Shown here piece by piece: positions 44,013-52,907 of a stretch of DNA of 64,000 nucleotides; within the stretch, counting starts at the first letter, position 1, and the number at the start of each line of letters is the position of its first letter. The stretch lies in contig CAZWPO010000011.1 of assembly GCA_964635975.1 (NCBI GenBank), positions 1 to 64,000 on the forward strand, written 5' to 3'. The notes under the pieces were generated by a model. That model ran no database searches. It had not been told where the DNA came from and worked only from the letters and a program-made list of their open reading frames with translations. This DNA is from UBA5314 sp964635975. GTDB taxonomy: Bacteria > Bacillota > Syntrophomonadia > Syntrophomonadales > Syntrophomonadaceae. Made by a program: the position numbers and the translations under genes.

Positions 44013-44855
44013 TTACTGCAACTTTTCCAGTGCTTTTTGCACTATCAAACCGGGTCCTAAGACCCTGATTGCGACTGAAAACAATTTAGCACGCAGAGCC
44101 GAAGTCCCGGCATCTGCAAGCGTGCTATCTTCCTCATATCCCGGTTCGCTCATTTGCTCGGTCTCCGCCATCCAATTCTGGCGCATTCTGGACATAAAGT
44201 TGTCGGCCCTGATCGTATCTTCCTCGGTGATGTTCTCAATTCTCAATTCGGCGGTTATTCCATGTGTGTCTGCGGTTTGAGCAGCCTTTTCATCCTCTGC
44301 TGTAGCAAACACGAGTTCCGAAGACCCGGCATGTAAAACAGGAACCTCACTCGCCTGTTCAACATCGGCTCGTTCCCGGAAATCGTTTATCATTGAATCT
44401 ACTCTGACCTTCCAGGCCCTATCCTCTTCCGCGGTCTCCTGCTGAGAAGTTCCTAAAAATGTCATACTCTGAACCAGGTCGCGTACGCGCTCCTTCAATA
44501 TCTCAATTCTTTCGTCCAGGATATTTATTTGCTTCTCGACGTCCTGCCTGAAGACCGTGGTCTCACTCATCTTCTTCTGGTTCGCTTCATCCATTGAAGT
44601 TCTGAGCGCGTTTATGATAGCCCGCATATTATCCTGATATTCTTCTAAAATAGAAGCACTAACACGTGCCTTCTCGATCCTGGTGGGCATCATATTCACC
44701 TTGGCCATCATTTCGCTTTTCTCAGAATTGGCAGCATTGATCGAGTTTTGCACCTCTTCCATCTGAGCGTTAAAACTTTTCTCCAAGGCCGCAACTGCTT
44801 CCTCAACAGTTTTTTTCTTATAACCTATTAAGGAGGTTCTAATCAACAAGCCCAC
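44013..44855 (-). CDS. DivIVA-like coiled-coil protein (second of pair)
   Basis: About 280 residues, mostly predicted coiled coil. The N-terminus LIGYKKKTVEEAVAALEKSF resembles the DivIVA/GpsB membrane-binding and GY motif (FxGYxxxxVdxfl), and long heptad stretches follow (about 15-130). The C-terminal half is acidic and less ordered and ends in a hydrophobic amphipathic segment. Start: GTG at 44855, though TTG at 44849 with AAGGG 9 bases upstream is equally possible. It lies 11 bases after its smaller paralogue, in the same unit. DivIVA-type proteins mark poles or septa; which of these applies is not known. Confidence 0.7.
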   Translation of the reverse strand: MGLLIRTSLIGYKKKTVEEAVAALEKSFNAQMEEVQNSINAANSEKSEMMAKVNMMPTRIEKARVSASILEEYQDNMRAIINALRTSMDEANQKKMSETTVFRQDVEKQINILDERIEILKERVRDLVQSMTFLGTSQQETAEEDRAWKVRVDSMINDFRERADVEQASEVPVLHAGSSELVFATAEDEKAAQTADTHGITAELRIENITEEDTIRADNFMSRMRQNWMAETEQMSEPGYEEDSTLADAGTSALRAKLFSVAIRVLGPGLIVQKALEKLQ

Positions 44856-44866
44856 CTGCCCTTAAT

Positions 44867-45280
44867 TTATTCCTCGATGTAAGCCCGGTATTTGCTGCCA
44901 ATAGCGTTTATCTCGCTGTAGAACTGCTGAAGCAGTGAGTTCCACTTATCCAGTTCCTGAACCTTTTGTTCCAGGTGTTCTAGCGCTTCTAAGTTTGCCC
45001 TTCGTATCCCCTCATCATTAGATTTTATAGATTGTTCGATGATCACCAACTGGTCAACAAAGGTGTTAAATATCTGTTCTTTACGACGGGCGAAATCCTC
45101 TATCTCTTTTTCAGCCATTCTTATATTTGCACGCGTGCGTTGTATATTGGCCCGAACTGCGTCCAGCTCGCCATATTTGGCATTTATCATGCTCTCCGCT
45201 TCTCTTTTACGATCTACGAGGAGCTGATCCACGACTTTTTGATTATACCCGAATAAGGCTTTACCAAATTTGCCCAATTC
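44867..45280 (-). CDS. DivIVA-like coiled-coil protein (first of pair)
   Basis: A protein of about 137 residues dominated by coiled coil. FGKALFGYNQKVVDQLLVDR at the N-terminus matches the DivIVA-type GY motif and the rest is a continuous heptad pattern with a short break near residue 85. TTG at 45280 is preferred because GAGGTGG lies 6 bases upstream and gives the short N-terminus usual for the family; ATG at 45295 is an alternative without a site. It forms a two-gene unit with the larger paralogue and is divergent from the YvyF-like and HD-GYP genes. Confidence 0.72.
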   Translation of the reverse strand, partial: ELGKFGKALFGYNQKVVDQLLVDRKREAESMINAKYGELDAVRANIQRTRANIRMAEKEIEDFARRKEQIFNTFVDQLVIIEQSIKSNDEGIRRANLEALEHLEQKVQELDKWNSLLQQFYSEINAIGSKYRAYIEE

Positions 45281-45295
45281 ATTCCACCTCTTCAT

Positions 45296-45696
45296 ACCAG
45301 GAATATATCCTGGAGTGTTTGTCGCTATTTATTCTATACAACATATTCCAGCAAAAACCTCCTTTTTTCTTGGCGTTCTTTTAAGAATTGTCCTACTTCA
45401 ATAAGCAAGCCTGACCTTTTCGAAAAGACCTGTTTATCAGGGTTATGTCTAAATCACCAACTCTAATTAATAATAAAAGTCATGGCTCCAGCAGCCCGGT
45501 CCTACAAATAAGGTAAATTAGTCCTATATAAATTAGTACAAATGTCGGAAGGATTAATAGTTCATTTTGGTCTAATCTATTCATATAGCCTAAATTTCTT
45601 GATATTATTTGTCGAAAATCTATATAGTTTTTGTATTTTATCTTGTCCCCGGCCTAGGACTCAAGGCTAAAAAAGCTAGATGGTAGGTGCTTAAAT
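45296..45696. other. AT-rich divergent intergenic region with possible Spo0A box
   Basis: A 400-base region between the DivIVA-like pair and the YvyF-like gene. TGTCGAAA at 45610-45617 matches the Spo0A box, and TTTTCGAAAAG near 45418 is a short palindrome. Promoters in both directions are expected; none is clear-cut. No RNA gene was recognised. Confidence 0.4.
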
Positions 45697-45942
45697 ATGA
45701 GTGAACTGCGCAACTGCCCGGTATGCAACAACCTTTTTTCATATTTCGGAACCAGTAGTCTATGCCCCGGCTGCACTGATACTGCTGATAAACAATTCTC
45801 TATGATTAGAGATTATATCTACGACCACCCTGGAAGTAAGATGATCGAGGTCGCCAGAGCCACTGGTGTCAAGGAGGACGTGATCCTGCGTTTCCTTCGG
45901 GAAGGGCGCCTGGCCGCCCGGACTGAAGATATCCAGGAATAA
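45697..45942 (+). CDS. YvyF-like flagellar-operon zinc protein
   Basis: An 81-residue protein with two CxxC pairs (CPVC at residues 7-10 and CPGC at about 28-31) forming a zinc ribbon, followed by a helix-turn-helix-like segment (MIEVARATGVKEDVILRFLR). This order matches the small YvyF proteins encoded in flagellar operons of Firmicutes, whose molecular role is unclear. No anti-sigma or flagellar gene is adjacent here, so the name is by sequence pattern only. It is followed 33 bases later by an HD-GYP gene and is probably cotranscribed, which suggests a motility/c-di-GMP link. Confidence 0.72.
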   Translation: MSELRNCPVCNNLFSYFGTSSLCPGCTDTADKQFSMIRDYIYDHPGSKMIEVARATGVKEDVILRFLREGRLAARTEDIQE

Positions 45943-45975
45943 TTTCTATGAAATCTACCTGCATGGAGGCACAAA

Positions 45976-47076
45976 GTGATAAGGGAATCAATCAGTCGCC
46001 TTAAGCCCGGCATGGTCATCGCTCGTTCCATTTATGGATTGGATGGCCGGCCCCTACTTACTGAAAATACGGAACTCACGTTGATGTACATCGCCCGTTT
46101 GGGCAAAATGGACATCGGATCAATATATATCAAAGATGGTTTTGACGATATAGTAATACCCGAAATCATATCCCGTCAGGTTCTCTCCAACATATCCATG
46201 ACCCTGGACAAGTCGGTTAAAACTATTTCGGCTGGCGGCAGCCTGGATGTTGACGCCTTGAAGAGAGGTGTCACGTCTCTGCTCCAGGATCTTATGAGCA
46301 ACCGCAACGTTCTATTCCAATTAGACGACATTCGCGCCCACAGTGACTATCTGTTTTTCCATTCTATAAATGTTGCTATGTTTTCACTGATGACTGGTAT
46401 ATCTATGGGTTATACAGAGGGAAGACTGGTTGATCTAGGCCTGGGAGCTTTAATGCACGACCTGGGTATGACATCGGTCGATTCATCGGTCCTTATGAAA
46501 AGTGATCATCTTAGCTATAATGAACGTCAGCAAATCGAGCGCCATGCAGAAATCGGATTCAATATATTAAGGGCCCACCGGGATCTATCCACCAAGTCTG
46601 CCCACATAGCCTTCCAGCACCATGAAAGGCTGGACGGAAGTGGTTACCCGCGGGGCTTGTACAACAAAGACATTATCGATTTTGCCAGAATAGTCGCCGT
46701 ATGCGACATTTTCGACGCCCTGATTTCGGACCGGCCGTACCGGGCAGGATGTCCATTGAGCGAAGCCCTGGATACAATAAAGAGCCTGACTCCGAACCAA
46801 CTCGATCCTGAGATTGTCGAAGCTTTTGCTTCCAATGTGGCTATTTATCCGGTAGGCTCTATGGTAAGCCTGAACAGTGGCCACATCGCCATTGTAACCT
46901 CTGCTGACCGGTCAGATGGTGCCAGGCCGGTTATCAACATTGTATGCGATCAGGATGGGAAGCTCATAAAGCCTCCCATCATGGTGAAATTGAGCAGCAC
47001 TGACCAGTTGTCGATTACCAAGCGCTTGAACGATAAGGAGACTCAATCAGTGAAATCCCGCATTTTTTCTTCCTAG
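45976..47076 (+). CDS. HD-GYP domain c-di-GMP phosphodiesterase
   Basis: A 366-residue cytoplasmic protein. An N-terminal region of about 120 residues without a named sensor domain (LKPGMVIARSIYGLDGRPLL is typical of HD-GYP proteins in Clostridia) precedes an HD-GYP domain (about 125-290) with FHSINVAMFS, the metal pair in LMHDLGM, and HHERLDGSGYPRGL. The C-terminal 70 residues have VGSMVSLNSGHIAIVTSADR, an extension common to this subgroup. The GTG start lies 6 bases after GGAGG. Both metal-binding and GYP motifs are intact, so hydrolysis of c-di-GMP is likely. It is probably in one unit with the YvyF-like gene. Confidence 0.9.
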   Translation: MIRESISRLKPGMVIARSIYGLDGRPLLTENTELTLMYIARLGKMDIGSIYIKDGFDDIVIPEIISRQVLSNISMTLDKSVKTISAGGSLDVDALKRGVTSLLQDLMSNRNVLFQLDDIRAHSDYLFFHSINVAMFSLMTGISMGYTEGRLVDLGLGALMHDLGMTSVDSSVLMKSDHLSYNERQQIERHAEIGFNILRAHRDLSTKSAHIAFQHHERLDGSGYPRGLYNKDIIDFARIVAVCDIFDALISDRPYRAGCPLSEALDTIKSLTPNQLDPEIVEAFASNVAIYPVGSMVSLNSGHIAIVTSADRSDGARPVINIVCDQDGKLIKPPIMVKLSSTDQLSITKRLNDKETQSVKSRIFSS

Positions 47077-47103
47077 AGGATATACTGTTCGCATCGCTCA
47101 TAT

Positions 47104-48009
47104 TCAATGCTTATTCACTTCCTGAATAAATTTACTATGATCATAGCTGCCCTGAATGGCTATCCTGTTGTACAGAAAAGGATCCTGTCTGCTGGTCGTC
47201 AATCCTGGTTCGACAGAAGTAGCCGCCGTAAAACCGCTCTTCTTAACAATATCCAGCACCGCCCGGTTGTACTCTCCATATGGGTAGCAGAAATATTTGA
47301 CTTCATGGTTAAGCTCTTTTTCCAGCCGTTTTTTGGACTCTATGACCTGCCGCCTGGACTCCTCCAGATTCACTTTCGACAGATGGACATGGTCTAAAGT
47401 ATGAGCTCCCATGGTTATCCCGGCAGCATCCATTTCCCTTATCTCATCCCAGCTGAGCATTCTGGATTCGGGCTGGAGGCGCGCCGCGGTATCGAATACA
47501 TTTGTGCCCCCCACGGTATTAGTGACGATAAATATCGTGGCCGTCAGCCCGTACTTTTTTAGGATAGGAAAGGCATAGGCATAGTTGTCTTGATATCCGT
47601 CGTCAATGGTTATAACGATTGGCTTTTCCGGAAGCCGCCCCCCGTTTTGGTAGTAGTCTACGACCTGGCCGAGATTGACGGTGTGATAACCGTTCTCCTT
47701 CAGGTACCGCATCTGCCAGTCAAAATCCTCCGGCATAACCCGATAGGTCAGGCTTCCTATCCTAGGGTCAGGGCTGACTTTGTGATACATTAGAACCGGA
47801 ATTCCCTTAACAGGCTTTTCCTGCATGGAATAGGTCTTGATTTCCTGTTCGACAGGCTGCTCCGGGCCTGCATCGGCTGGTGGTTGGATAGTGACGTAAT
47901 CGACTGAAGCCGGGACATAGGCCGGTGAGTAATACTTCCATGCGGCCGTCAAGACAAGTATTATCCCCAAAAAGATTCCGATATGAACTAATTTACGCGA
48001 ACCAGGCAT
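47104..48009 (-). CDS. Polysaccharide deacetylase (NodB family), membrane-anchored
   Basis: A 301-residue carbohydrate esterase family 4 protein. One N-terminal helix (about 8-28) anchors it outside the membrane. The NodB domain has VLMYHKV, the catalytic base/metal motif TIDDGYQDN (about residue 131), MGAHTLDHVHLS with the metal-binding His (about 200), RQVIESKKRLEKEL and FCYPYGEYN. It probably removes acetyl groups from peptidoglycan or another wall glycan. ATG at 48009 follows AGGGGAG at 5 bases; an extension to 48027 lacks a site. It is the last gene of the minus-strand envelope cluster that starts near 55 kb, though each gap of more than 70 bases could hold its own promoter. Confidence 0.92.
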   Translation of the reverse strand: MPGSRKLVHIGIFLGIILVLTAAWKYYSPAYVPASVDYVTIQPPADAGPEQPVEQEIKTYSMQEKPVKGIPVLMYHKVSPDPRIGSLTYRVMPEDFDWQMRYLKENGYHTVNLGQVVDYYQNGGRLPEKPIVITIDDGYQDNYAYAFPILKKYGLTATIFIVTNTVGGTNVFDTAARLQPESRMLSWDEIREMDAAGITMGAHTLDHVHLSKVNLEESRRQVIESKKRLEKELNHEVKYFCYPYGEYNRAVLDIVKKSGFTAATSVEPGLTTSRQDPFLYNRIAIQGSYDHSKFIQEVNKH

Positions 48010-48081
48010 GTTAGCTCCCCTAATCAATCGTAAATAAAAACGATATTAAACTGTATCCGTTTTTACCGGTCTTCAGGCACA

Positions 48082-48561
48082 TTAATACTGATCTATAGTT
48101 ATGACCTGGGAATCAGGATCCCAGTAGACAGCAGCTCCAAGCCCCTCGGCTATAAAGCGCAGAGGCACGAACATTCGGCCATTACGAATCTCAGGAGCCA
48201 CATCCATAGGCTGCACCGTATCATACCCGTATTCATTGATATAGTGGGCCGCCGGATCTCCTACCAGAAGGTATATATCTACATTCCGATATTGGATCTC
48301 AGCCTCCACTCCGCTCTGCGTGTTGGCAGCACTGACGCTGGCGCCGAACGCCTCGGCGATAAAACGCAGGGGTACCATAGCCCGGCCATTGCGCAAGTAA
48401 GGTGCGGCATCCAGTTGCAGGTCGTAGCCATCGGAATAAGCAGCGGTATTGCCGATCTGCACTTCCACATAAGCGGCACTGACCTTGCTGGATGAAACGA
48501 TACAGCACGTGGCTGTTAGCACGACCAATAACAGACAATTAACAATTTTTCTGGCTTTCAT
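48082..48561 (-). CDS. Secreted copper-amine-oxidase-N-like domain protein (small)
   Basis: A 159-residue exported protein: signal peptide (to about 30) and two tandem PF07833-like units (NGRAMVPLRFIAEAFGASV and NGRMFVPLRFIAEGLGAAV). It is a paralogue of the genes at 10593 and 11177. ATG at 48561 has GGGAGG 7 bases upstream; the ATG at 48567 is too close to that site. It lies between the deacetylase and a glycosyltransferase, in a context of envelope assembly. Confidence 0.85.
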   Translation of the reverse strand: MKARKIVNCLLLVVLTATCCIVSSSKVSAAYVEVQIGNTAAYSDGYDLQLDAAPYLRNGRAMVPLRFIAEAFGASVSAANTQSGVEAEIQYRNVDIYLLVGDPAAHYINEYGYDTVQPMDVAPEIRNGRMFVPLRFIAEGLGAAVYWDPDSQVITIDQY

Positions 48562-48797
48562 TGACATGCCTCCCTAATAAATACTTGTGGTAAACCATGG
48601 TTAACCGGTGTATTTCTTCCAATTATTTTATCATATCGAGTCTAATCCGTAAGCCACAAACGCTTACCGGCGAAATCAGCAGAACATTTACTTAATATAT
48701 TGGGAAGTAACAGAGATGGGGCTGACATGGCAGGTTTACAAGTTATTCTAAAAGCGCGATAAATTTTATAAGTGTTCCTCGATTAGCGGCGCTGGTC
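48562..48797. other. Short intergenic region
   Basis: 236 bases between the small stalk protein and the glycosyltransferase, both on the minus strand. No terminator or promoter was recognised with confidence. Confidence 0.4.
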
Positions 48798-50351
48798 CTA
48801 TTTTGCATGCACCGCAATATCGAAAAGCACGTTTACCAGATATCCGAACAGGAGCACATTAGCCAGTGAGCAGATGACCAGAGCAGGAGTATAGGCGATG
48901 GAATGTGCGCCGGCCAGCGTGGCGAAAAGCACAGTGTGGGTATTGACATATATCGTGGCGCTGAAGGCTGCTGATAGGAAAAGCAGCCTTTTATCATTCA
49001 TGTAAATATAGGCCAGGATGCCCAGGATAGCCGCCGGGAACAAGTATCTCTCATGCATCCGGGCCGAGAATAGGAAGACCCCGGTTATCTGTAGCAGAGC
49101 GGCGGCGGGAACCATTTGCGGACATGATTTTTTCATATACAGGAATCCGGTCGCAGCCGTTACTAGAACGATAAAAATCATCCCCCAGCTGTGATAGCTC
49201 AGTAAGAACAGCTTAACTCCGTCTTGGACATAATTGGCGCCTGTAAGGCTGAAGAAATTGAAGGCATTGACCGAAGCATACGGATATTCTCCCAGGGTCT
49301 TGGCATAAAGATCATATATCCAAAGAGGCCCCTCGCACAGTGAAAAAGGCAGCACCAAAATAAATCCGGCTATTAAGGCAGCAGCTATGGCTGTCAGCCA
49401 GCTTCTGGGATTTTTCATGCGTAGCAGTTCATAGAATAGGACTGGTAGAAAAATTATCCCCTGCGGTTTCATTAGCACGGAAATCATTAATCCTGCGGAG
49501 GAAAGAGCAACCCGGCCTTCCGTTAGTAGTATTAAAGAGCACGTTATGAGGAACGCGAAAAAGGAATCTACCTGCCCCCAGATACTGGAGTTGATTAAAA
49601 CCGCCGGATTGTATAGGTAAAAAGTGCACAACCCCAGGCTCGCTGTCAGGGACAGATCCTTCTTTTTGGCCAGCCTGAAAATCAAGTAGGAAGCCGCCAG
49701 GTCAGCCGCTATGGACGGCAGTTTCAGCAGCACTATGCGGAGGCCGACCAGCGCCGGCAGGGAAGCTATCTTGCCTACTGCCGCTAGAATATATATGTAT
49801 AATGGCGGGTAGTCGCACCTGGTAATGGAATAGAAGCCAAACAAATCATTCGCAGCCGAATCGGCCCAGCTCTTGAAAAAGTTGAGATCAAAGGGATGCC
49901 CGGTGATCATGTATGCCAGTCCCAGCCGCAGAAGCAGCGCACTTGTGAACAAGCCCATTAGTACTTGTTTTTCCCGCTCCGCTGGGATTCTGATGTTCAT
50001 GCGTTTTCTGCTCAAGTAGACTGCAATGGCCAGTAGGAAAAATCCCGAACTACATGTTGCCATCAAGGGCGCGGCCTGTGCATCACCGTTTGAAGCAGCA
50101 GACCTGAGCTCTCGCTGGCCGGGCTGGTGGGGCGCGCTCGGCTGGCTCCGCACTGCAGTATCAGCAGGTCTCTGCCCGGTTAGTTCCGGCCTGGGATGCG
50201 CATCGTTTGCTGAAAGGATGTACGGTGTATTATCGCCTTTGATGGGAGCAACAGCTGCAAAAACACCTGGAATATGTGTGCTCCCGGCAAGGATTCCTGC
50301 TGTTAAGAGAATAAGAATGATTAATAGAAGCTTTTTCCTAACCGCACCCAT
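48798..50351 (-). CDS. GT-C type integral-membrane glycosyltransferase
   Basis: A 517-residue protein: an N-terminal helix, a hydrophilic Pro/Ala/Ser-rich outside segment (about 35-95), then about ten membrane helices. The motif ITRCDYPPLYIYILA and the Asp in FDLNFFKSWADSA are typical of GT-C enzymes (GT87/GT39-like) that use polyprenyl-phosphate sugars and act on the outer face of the membrane. Donor and acceptor are unknown. ATG at 50351 follows AGGAG at 6 bases. It lies 69 bases after galE and is probably in the same cluster. Confidence 0.83.
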   Translation of the reverse strand: MGAVRKKLLLIILILLTAGILAGSTHIPGVFAAVAPIKGDNTPYILSANDAHPRPELTGQRPADTAVRSQPSAPHQPGQRELRSAASNGDAQAAPLMATCSSGFFLLAIAVYLSRKRMNIRIPAEREKQVLMGLFTSALLLRLGLAYMITGHPFDLNFFKSWADSAANDLFGFYSITRCDYPPLYIYILAAVGKIASLPALVGLRIVLLKLPSIAADLAASYLIFRLAKKKDLSLTASLGLCTFYLYNPAVLINSSIWGQVDSFFAFLITCSLILLTEGRVALSSAGLMISVLMKPQGIIFLPVLFYELLRMKNPRSWLTAIAAALIAGFILVLPFSLCEGPLWIYDLYAKTLGEYPYASVNAFNFFSLTGANYVQDGVKLFLLSYHSWGMIFIVLVTAATGFLYMKKSCPQMVPAAALLQITGVFLFSARMHERYLFPAAILGILAYIYMNDKRLLFLSAAFSATIYVNTHTVLFATLAGAHSIAYTPALVICSLANVLLFGYLVNVLFDIAVHAK

Positions 50352-50420
50352 GCCGTGCTCCTCTCAACCCCCGCCGCCTGTTATACACCATTAATCCATA
50401 TGTTGATTCCCAGTAGTGTA

Positions 50421-51407
50421 TTATTGAAACCCACGCGGGTGCGTGCTATGCCAGCGCCACGCAGTGGATAATATGGTGTCCAGATCGCTGTGCTCCGGCT
50501 GCCAGCCCAGGGATTCTTTGATGATCGCACTGTCGGCTACCAGTATGGGCGGATCGCCGACTCTCCGGTCTTCATATTCGACCTTGAAATCGCAGTCCGT
50601 TATCAGGCGGGCTCTGTCGATAAGTTCTAACACAGAGTGCCCCTGTCCGGTACCAACATTATAGGAGCGGCTGGGCATACCCTGCTGCAGAGCACTCAGT
50701 GCCAGGAGATGGGCTCTGGCCAGGTCCACTACATGAATATAATCTCTAATACACGAGCCATCCGGTGTATCATAGTCGGTTCCAAAGACCGAGAGCTGGC
50801 CGCGCAAGCCCAGCGCCGTCTGCATCACCAGGGGAATAAGATGCGATTCCGGCTGGTGGTCTTCTCCAATGCTGCCGTCCAGCGATGCTCCAGCCGCATT
50901 GAAATATCTCAAGGCCGTCCATTTCAGCCCGTGGATTTTTCCCATCCATCCCAGATACTCCTCTATCATCCTCTTGGTAGATCCGTAAGGGTTTATAGGA
51001 TGCTGAGCTTCGTCCTCCGGTATGGGTACTTGGTAAGGGATCCCATAGACCGCGGCCGTAGATGAAAAGACGATCTGCTTTATCCCTGCCTTAAAAGCAG
51101 TATTGAAAAGGATAAAAGATTTAACAGTGTTCTCATAAAAATATAGCTCCGGCTGCTGGAGTGACTCCCCAACCTGGCTTTTAGCTGCAAAATGTATCAG
51201 CGACTCGATGCCCCGGCTTTTTATGATGCTTTCTACTAAAGCAGAATCGGCAATATCTCCTTTGAAGAAATTGCACCCAGGCACTGACTTCTCATGGCCG
51301 GTGCTAAGATTGTCCAGAACGAATACTTCTGCTCCTTCCCTGATGAGTTCCTGCACGGTATGGCTGCCAATATATCCGGCTCCGCCGCTTACAAGTACCG
51401 GTTTCAT
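50421..51407 (-). CDS. galE: UDP-glucose 4-epimerase
   Basis: A 328-residue short-chain dehydrogenase-type epimerase that interconverts UDP-glucose and UDP-galactose (or the N-acetyl forms). The NAD motif GGAGYIGSHT opens the protein; FSSTAAVYG (about residue 115) and NPYGSTKRMIEEYL supply the catalytic Ser/Tyr/Lys (Tyr near 143); AGASLDGSIGEDHQPESHLIP and IRDYIHVVDLA are GalE-specific. ATG at 51407 follows GGGAGGG at 5 bases. It probably provides UDP-galactose-type sugars for the neighbouring glycosyltransferases. Confidence 0.95.
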   Translation of the reverse strand: MKPVLVSGGAGYIGSHTVQELIREGAEVFVLDNLSTGHEKSVPGCNFFKGDIADSALVESIIKSRGIESLIHFAAKSQVGESLQQPELYFYENTVKSFILFNTAFKAGIKQIVFSSTAAVYGIPYQVPIPEDEAQHPINPYGSTKRMIEEYLGWMGKIHGLKWTALRYFNAAGASLDGSIGEDHQPESHLIPLVMQTALGLRGQLSVFGTDYDTPDGSCIRDYIHVVDLARAHLLALSALQQGMPSRSYNVGTGQGHSVLELIDRARLITDCDFKVEYEDRRVGDPPILVADSAIIKESLGWQPEHSDLDTILSTAWRWHSTHPRGFQ

Positions 51408-51500
51408 AAATTCCCTCCCAGGATGATTTGACCTTTTATTACCATTATTCTTCATGCCCAGTTGAAAAGCCTGCCGGATAATTTAACTGCCCGGGTGTTG

Positions 51501-51947
51501 TCAGCGCTTGCCTGTAGCTTCTGGCATTTCTTGCATAATATTTTTACTCTCCGATATTGTCTGACCGTAAAAGACCCAGAGGCGGCTTCCCTGATAGTTT
51601 ATCATCACGCTGGCTGAGCTTGCCGTTACCTTGCATATCCACATCTGCCAGCGCAAACTATCATAAAACACATCCAATAGAATCGTAGACGCCAGCAGGG
51701 ATAGTAGATTTACCGTCAAGAAGCGGCCTATCTGGGCAAAAAGCAACCGACCGTCTGACCTGAAGGTCCAGCGGCGGTTGAAGATGAAGCTATTGGCCAG
51801 CCCCGCCGAATATGACAAAACCTGAGCCGGTATATGTGCGGTTCCCGCTGCTAACAGCAAAAAGAATACTGAAAAGTCTACGGCCGTGTTGACCAGGCCA
51901 ACTGTACAGAAGCGCAGAAATTGAGCGAGGTTTTCTTTCCTAAACAA
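51501..51947 (-). CDS. GtrA-like membrane protein
   Basis: A 148-residue protein with four membrane helices and the GtrA signature (FLRFCTVGLVNTAVDFSVFF near the start and NFNRRWTF-like SFIFNRRWTF). GtrA proteins are thought to help flip or present polyprenyl-linked sugars. The TTG start overlaps the end of the GtrB-like glycosyltransferase gene by 8 bases, the classic gtrA-gtrB pairing, and AGAGG lies 9 bases upstream. Confidence 0.9.
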   Translation of the reverse strand: MFRKENLAQFLRFCTVGLVNTAVDFSVFFLLLAAGTAHIPAQVLSYSAGLANSFIFNRRWTFRSDGRLLFAQIGRFLTVNLLSLLASTILLDVFYDSLRWQMWICKVTASSASVMINYQGSRLWVFYGQTISESKNIMQEMPEATGKR

Positions 51948-52905
51948 CCCGTCGGACCTCTAAAGCTCTTCTCCTCTTATTCCCTTTTGAATTTCGCAAT
52001 ATATACAGGGGGCGGTTTTTGGCTTCGTCGGATATTCGTGCAAGATACTCCCCGATTATCCCCAGGCTCAGTAAAATAAGCCCATTAAGGATTATCAAGC
52101 AGGCCATGAGGGGACCCTTATCGGCAACAGTGCCATCAGATATCACTTGCTGCTCTATACAGAAAGCCAGGTAAACTACTCCAACGCAGCTTACCAGCGC
52201 ACCCAAATAAGCCGATATCTTCAAGGGTTTGTAGGAGAATGCTGTGATCCCGTCCAGGGCTAAGCGGAGCATTTTTTTCAGAGGATACTTGCTGGTGCCA
52301 GCGAAGCGTTCATCGCGCACATATTCAACGGCCGTCTGCCTGAATCCGACCCAGCTTACTAGACCCCGAACAAAGCGGTTTTTCTCTCCCATAGCGCGCA
52401 TCGCTTCATAAACTTTTCTATCCATGAGCCGAAAATCACCCGTATCCACCGGAATATCCACATCAGTCATGAAACGAAGCAGACGATAGAATAAGGCGGC
52501 TGTCCATTTCTTGAAAAAAGTCTCCCCTTCACGTTTCGCGCGGCGGGCGTATACTACCTCAAAGCCTTCGCGCCACTTGCCGATCATTTCCGGTATCAGT
52601 TCCGGGGGATCCTGCAGATCCCCATCAATTATTATTACCGCATCCCCTCGGGCATGGTCCATTCCCGCGCTGATAGCTGCCTGGTGTCCGAAGTTGCGTG
52701 AGAATTCCAGCAATTCTACCCGCTGGTCATGCCGGATTATCTCCTGGATGATCGCCGCCGTATTATCCGAACTGCCGTCATTTACAAATATCAATTCGTA
52801 GTCTTCCCCGAGCTCTGCCATTACCTGGCTCAAACGACGATAAGTCCTGGAGACCACGTCTTCTTCGTTGTAAACTGGGATAACCACGCTGTAGGAAACG
52901 TTCAT
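51940..52905 (-). CDS. GtrB/DPM1-like family 2 glycosyltransferase
   Basis: A 321-residue glycosyltransferase. The GT2 domain (1-225) has VVIPVYNEEDVV, FVNDGSSDNT and the DxD-type IIDGDLQDPPELIPEM. Two C-terminal membrane helices (about 228-300) place it among polyprenyl-phosphate glucosyl/mannosyl transferases such as GtrB and DPM1-like enzymes. It should load a sugar onto undecaprenyl phosphate for the GT-C enzymes next to it. ATG at 52905 follows AGGAGG at 7 bases. It lies 2 bases after the GT39 gene and overlaps gtrA, so the three form an operon. Confidence 0.93.
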   Translation of the reverse strand: MNVSYSVVIPVYNEEDVVSRTYRRLSQVMAELGEDYELIFVNDGSSDNTAAIIQEIIRHDQRVELLEFSRNFGHQAAISAGMDHARGDAVIIIDGDLQDPPELIPEMIGKWREGFEVVYARRAKREGETFFKKWTAALFYRLLRFMTDVDIPVDTGDFRLMDRKVYEAMRAMGEKNRFVRGLVSWVGFRQTAVEYVRDERFAGTSKYPLKKMLRLALDGITAFSYKPLKISAYLGALVSCVGVVYLAFCIEQQVISDGTVADKGPLMACLIILNGLILLSLGIIGEYLARISDEAKNRPLYILRNSKGNKRRRALEVRRVV

Positions 52906-52907
52906 CT

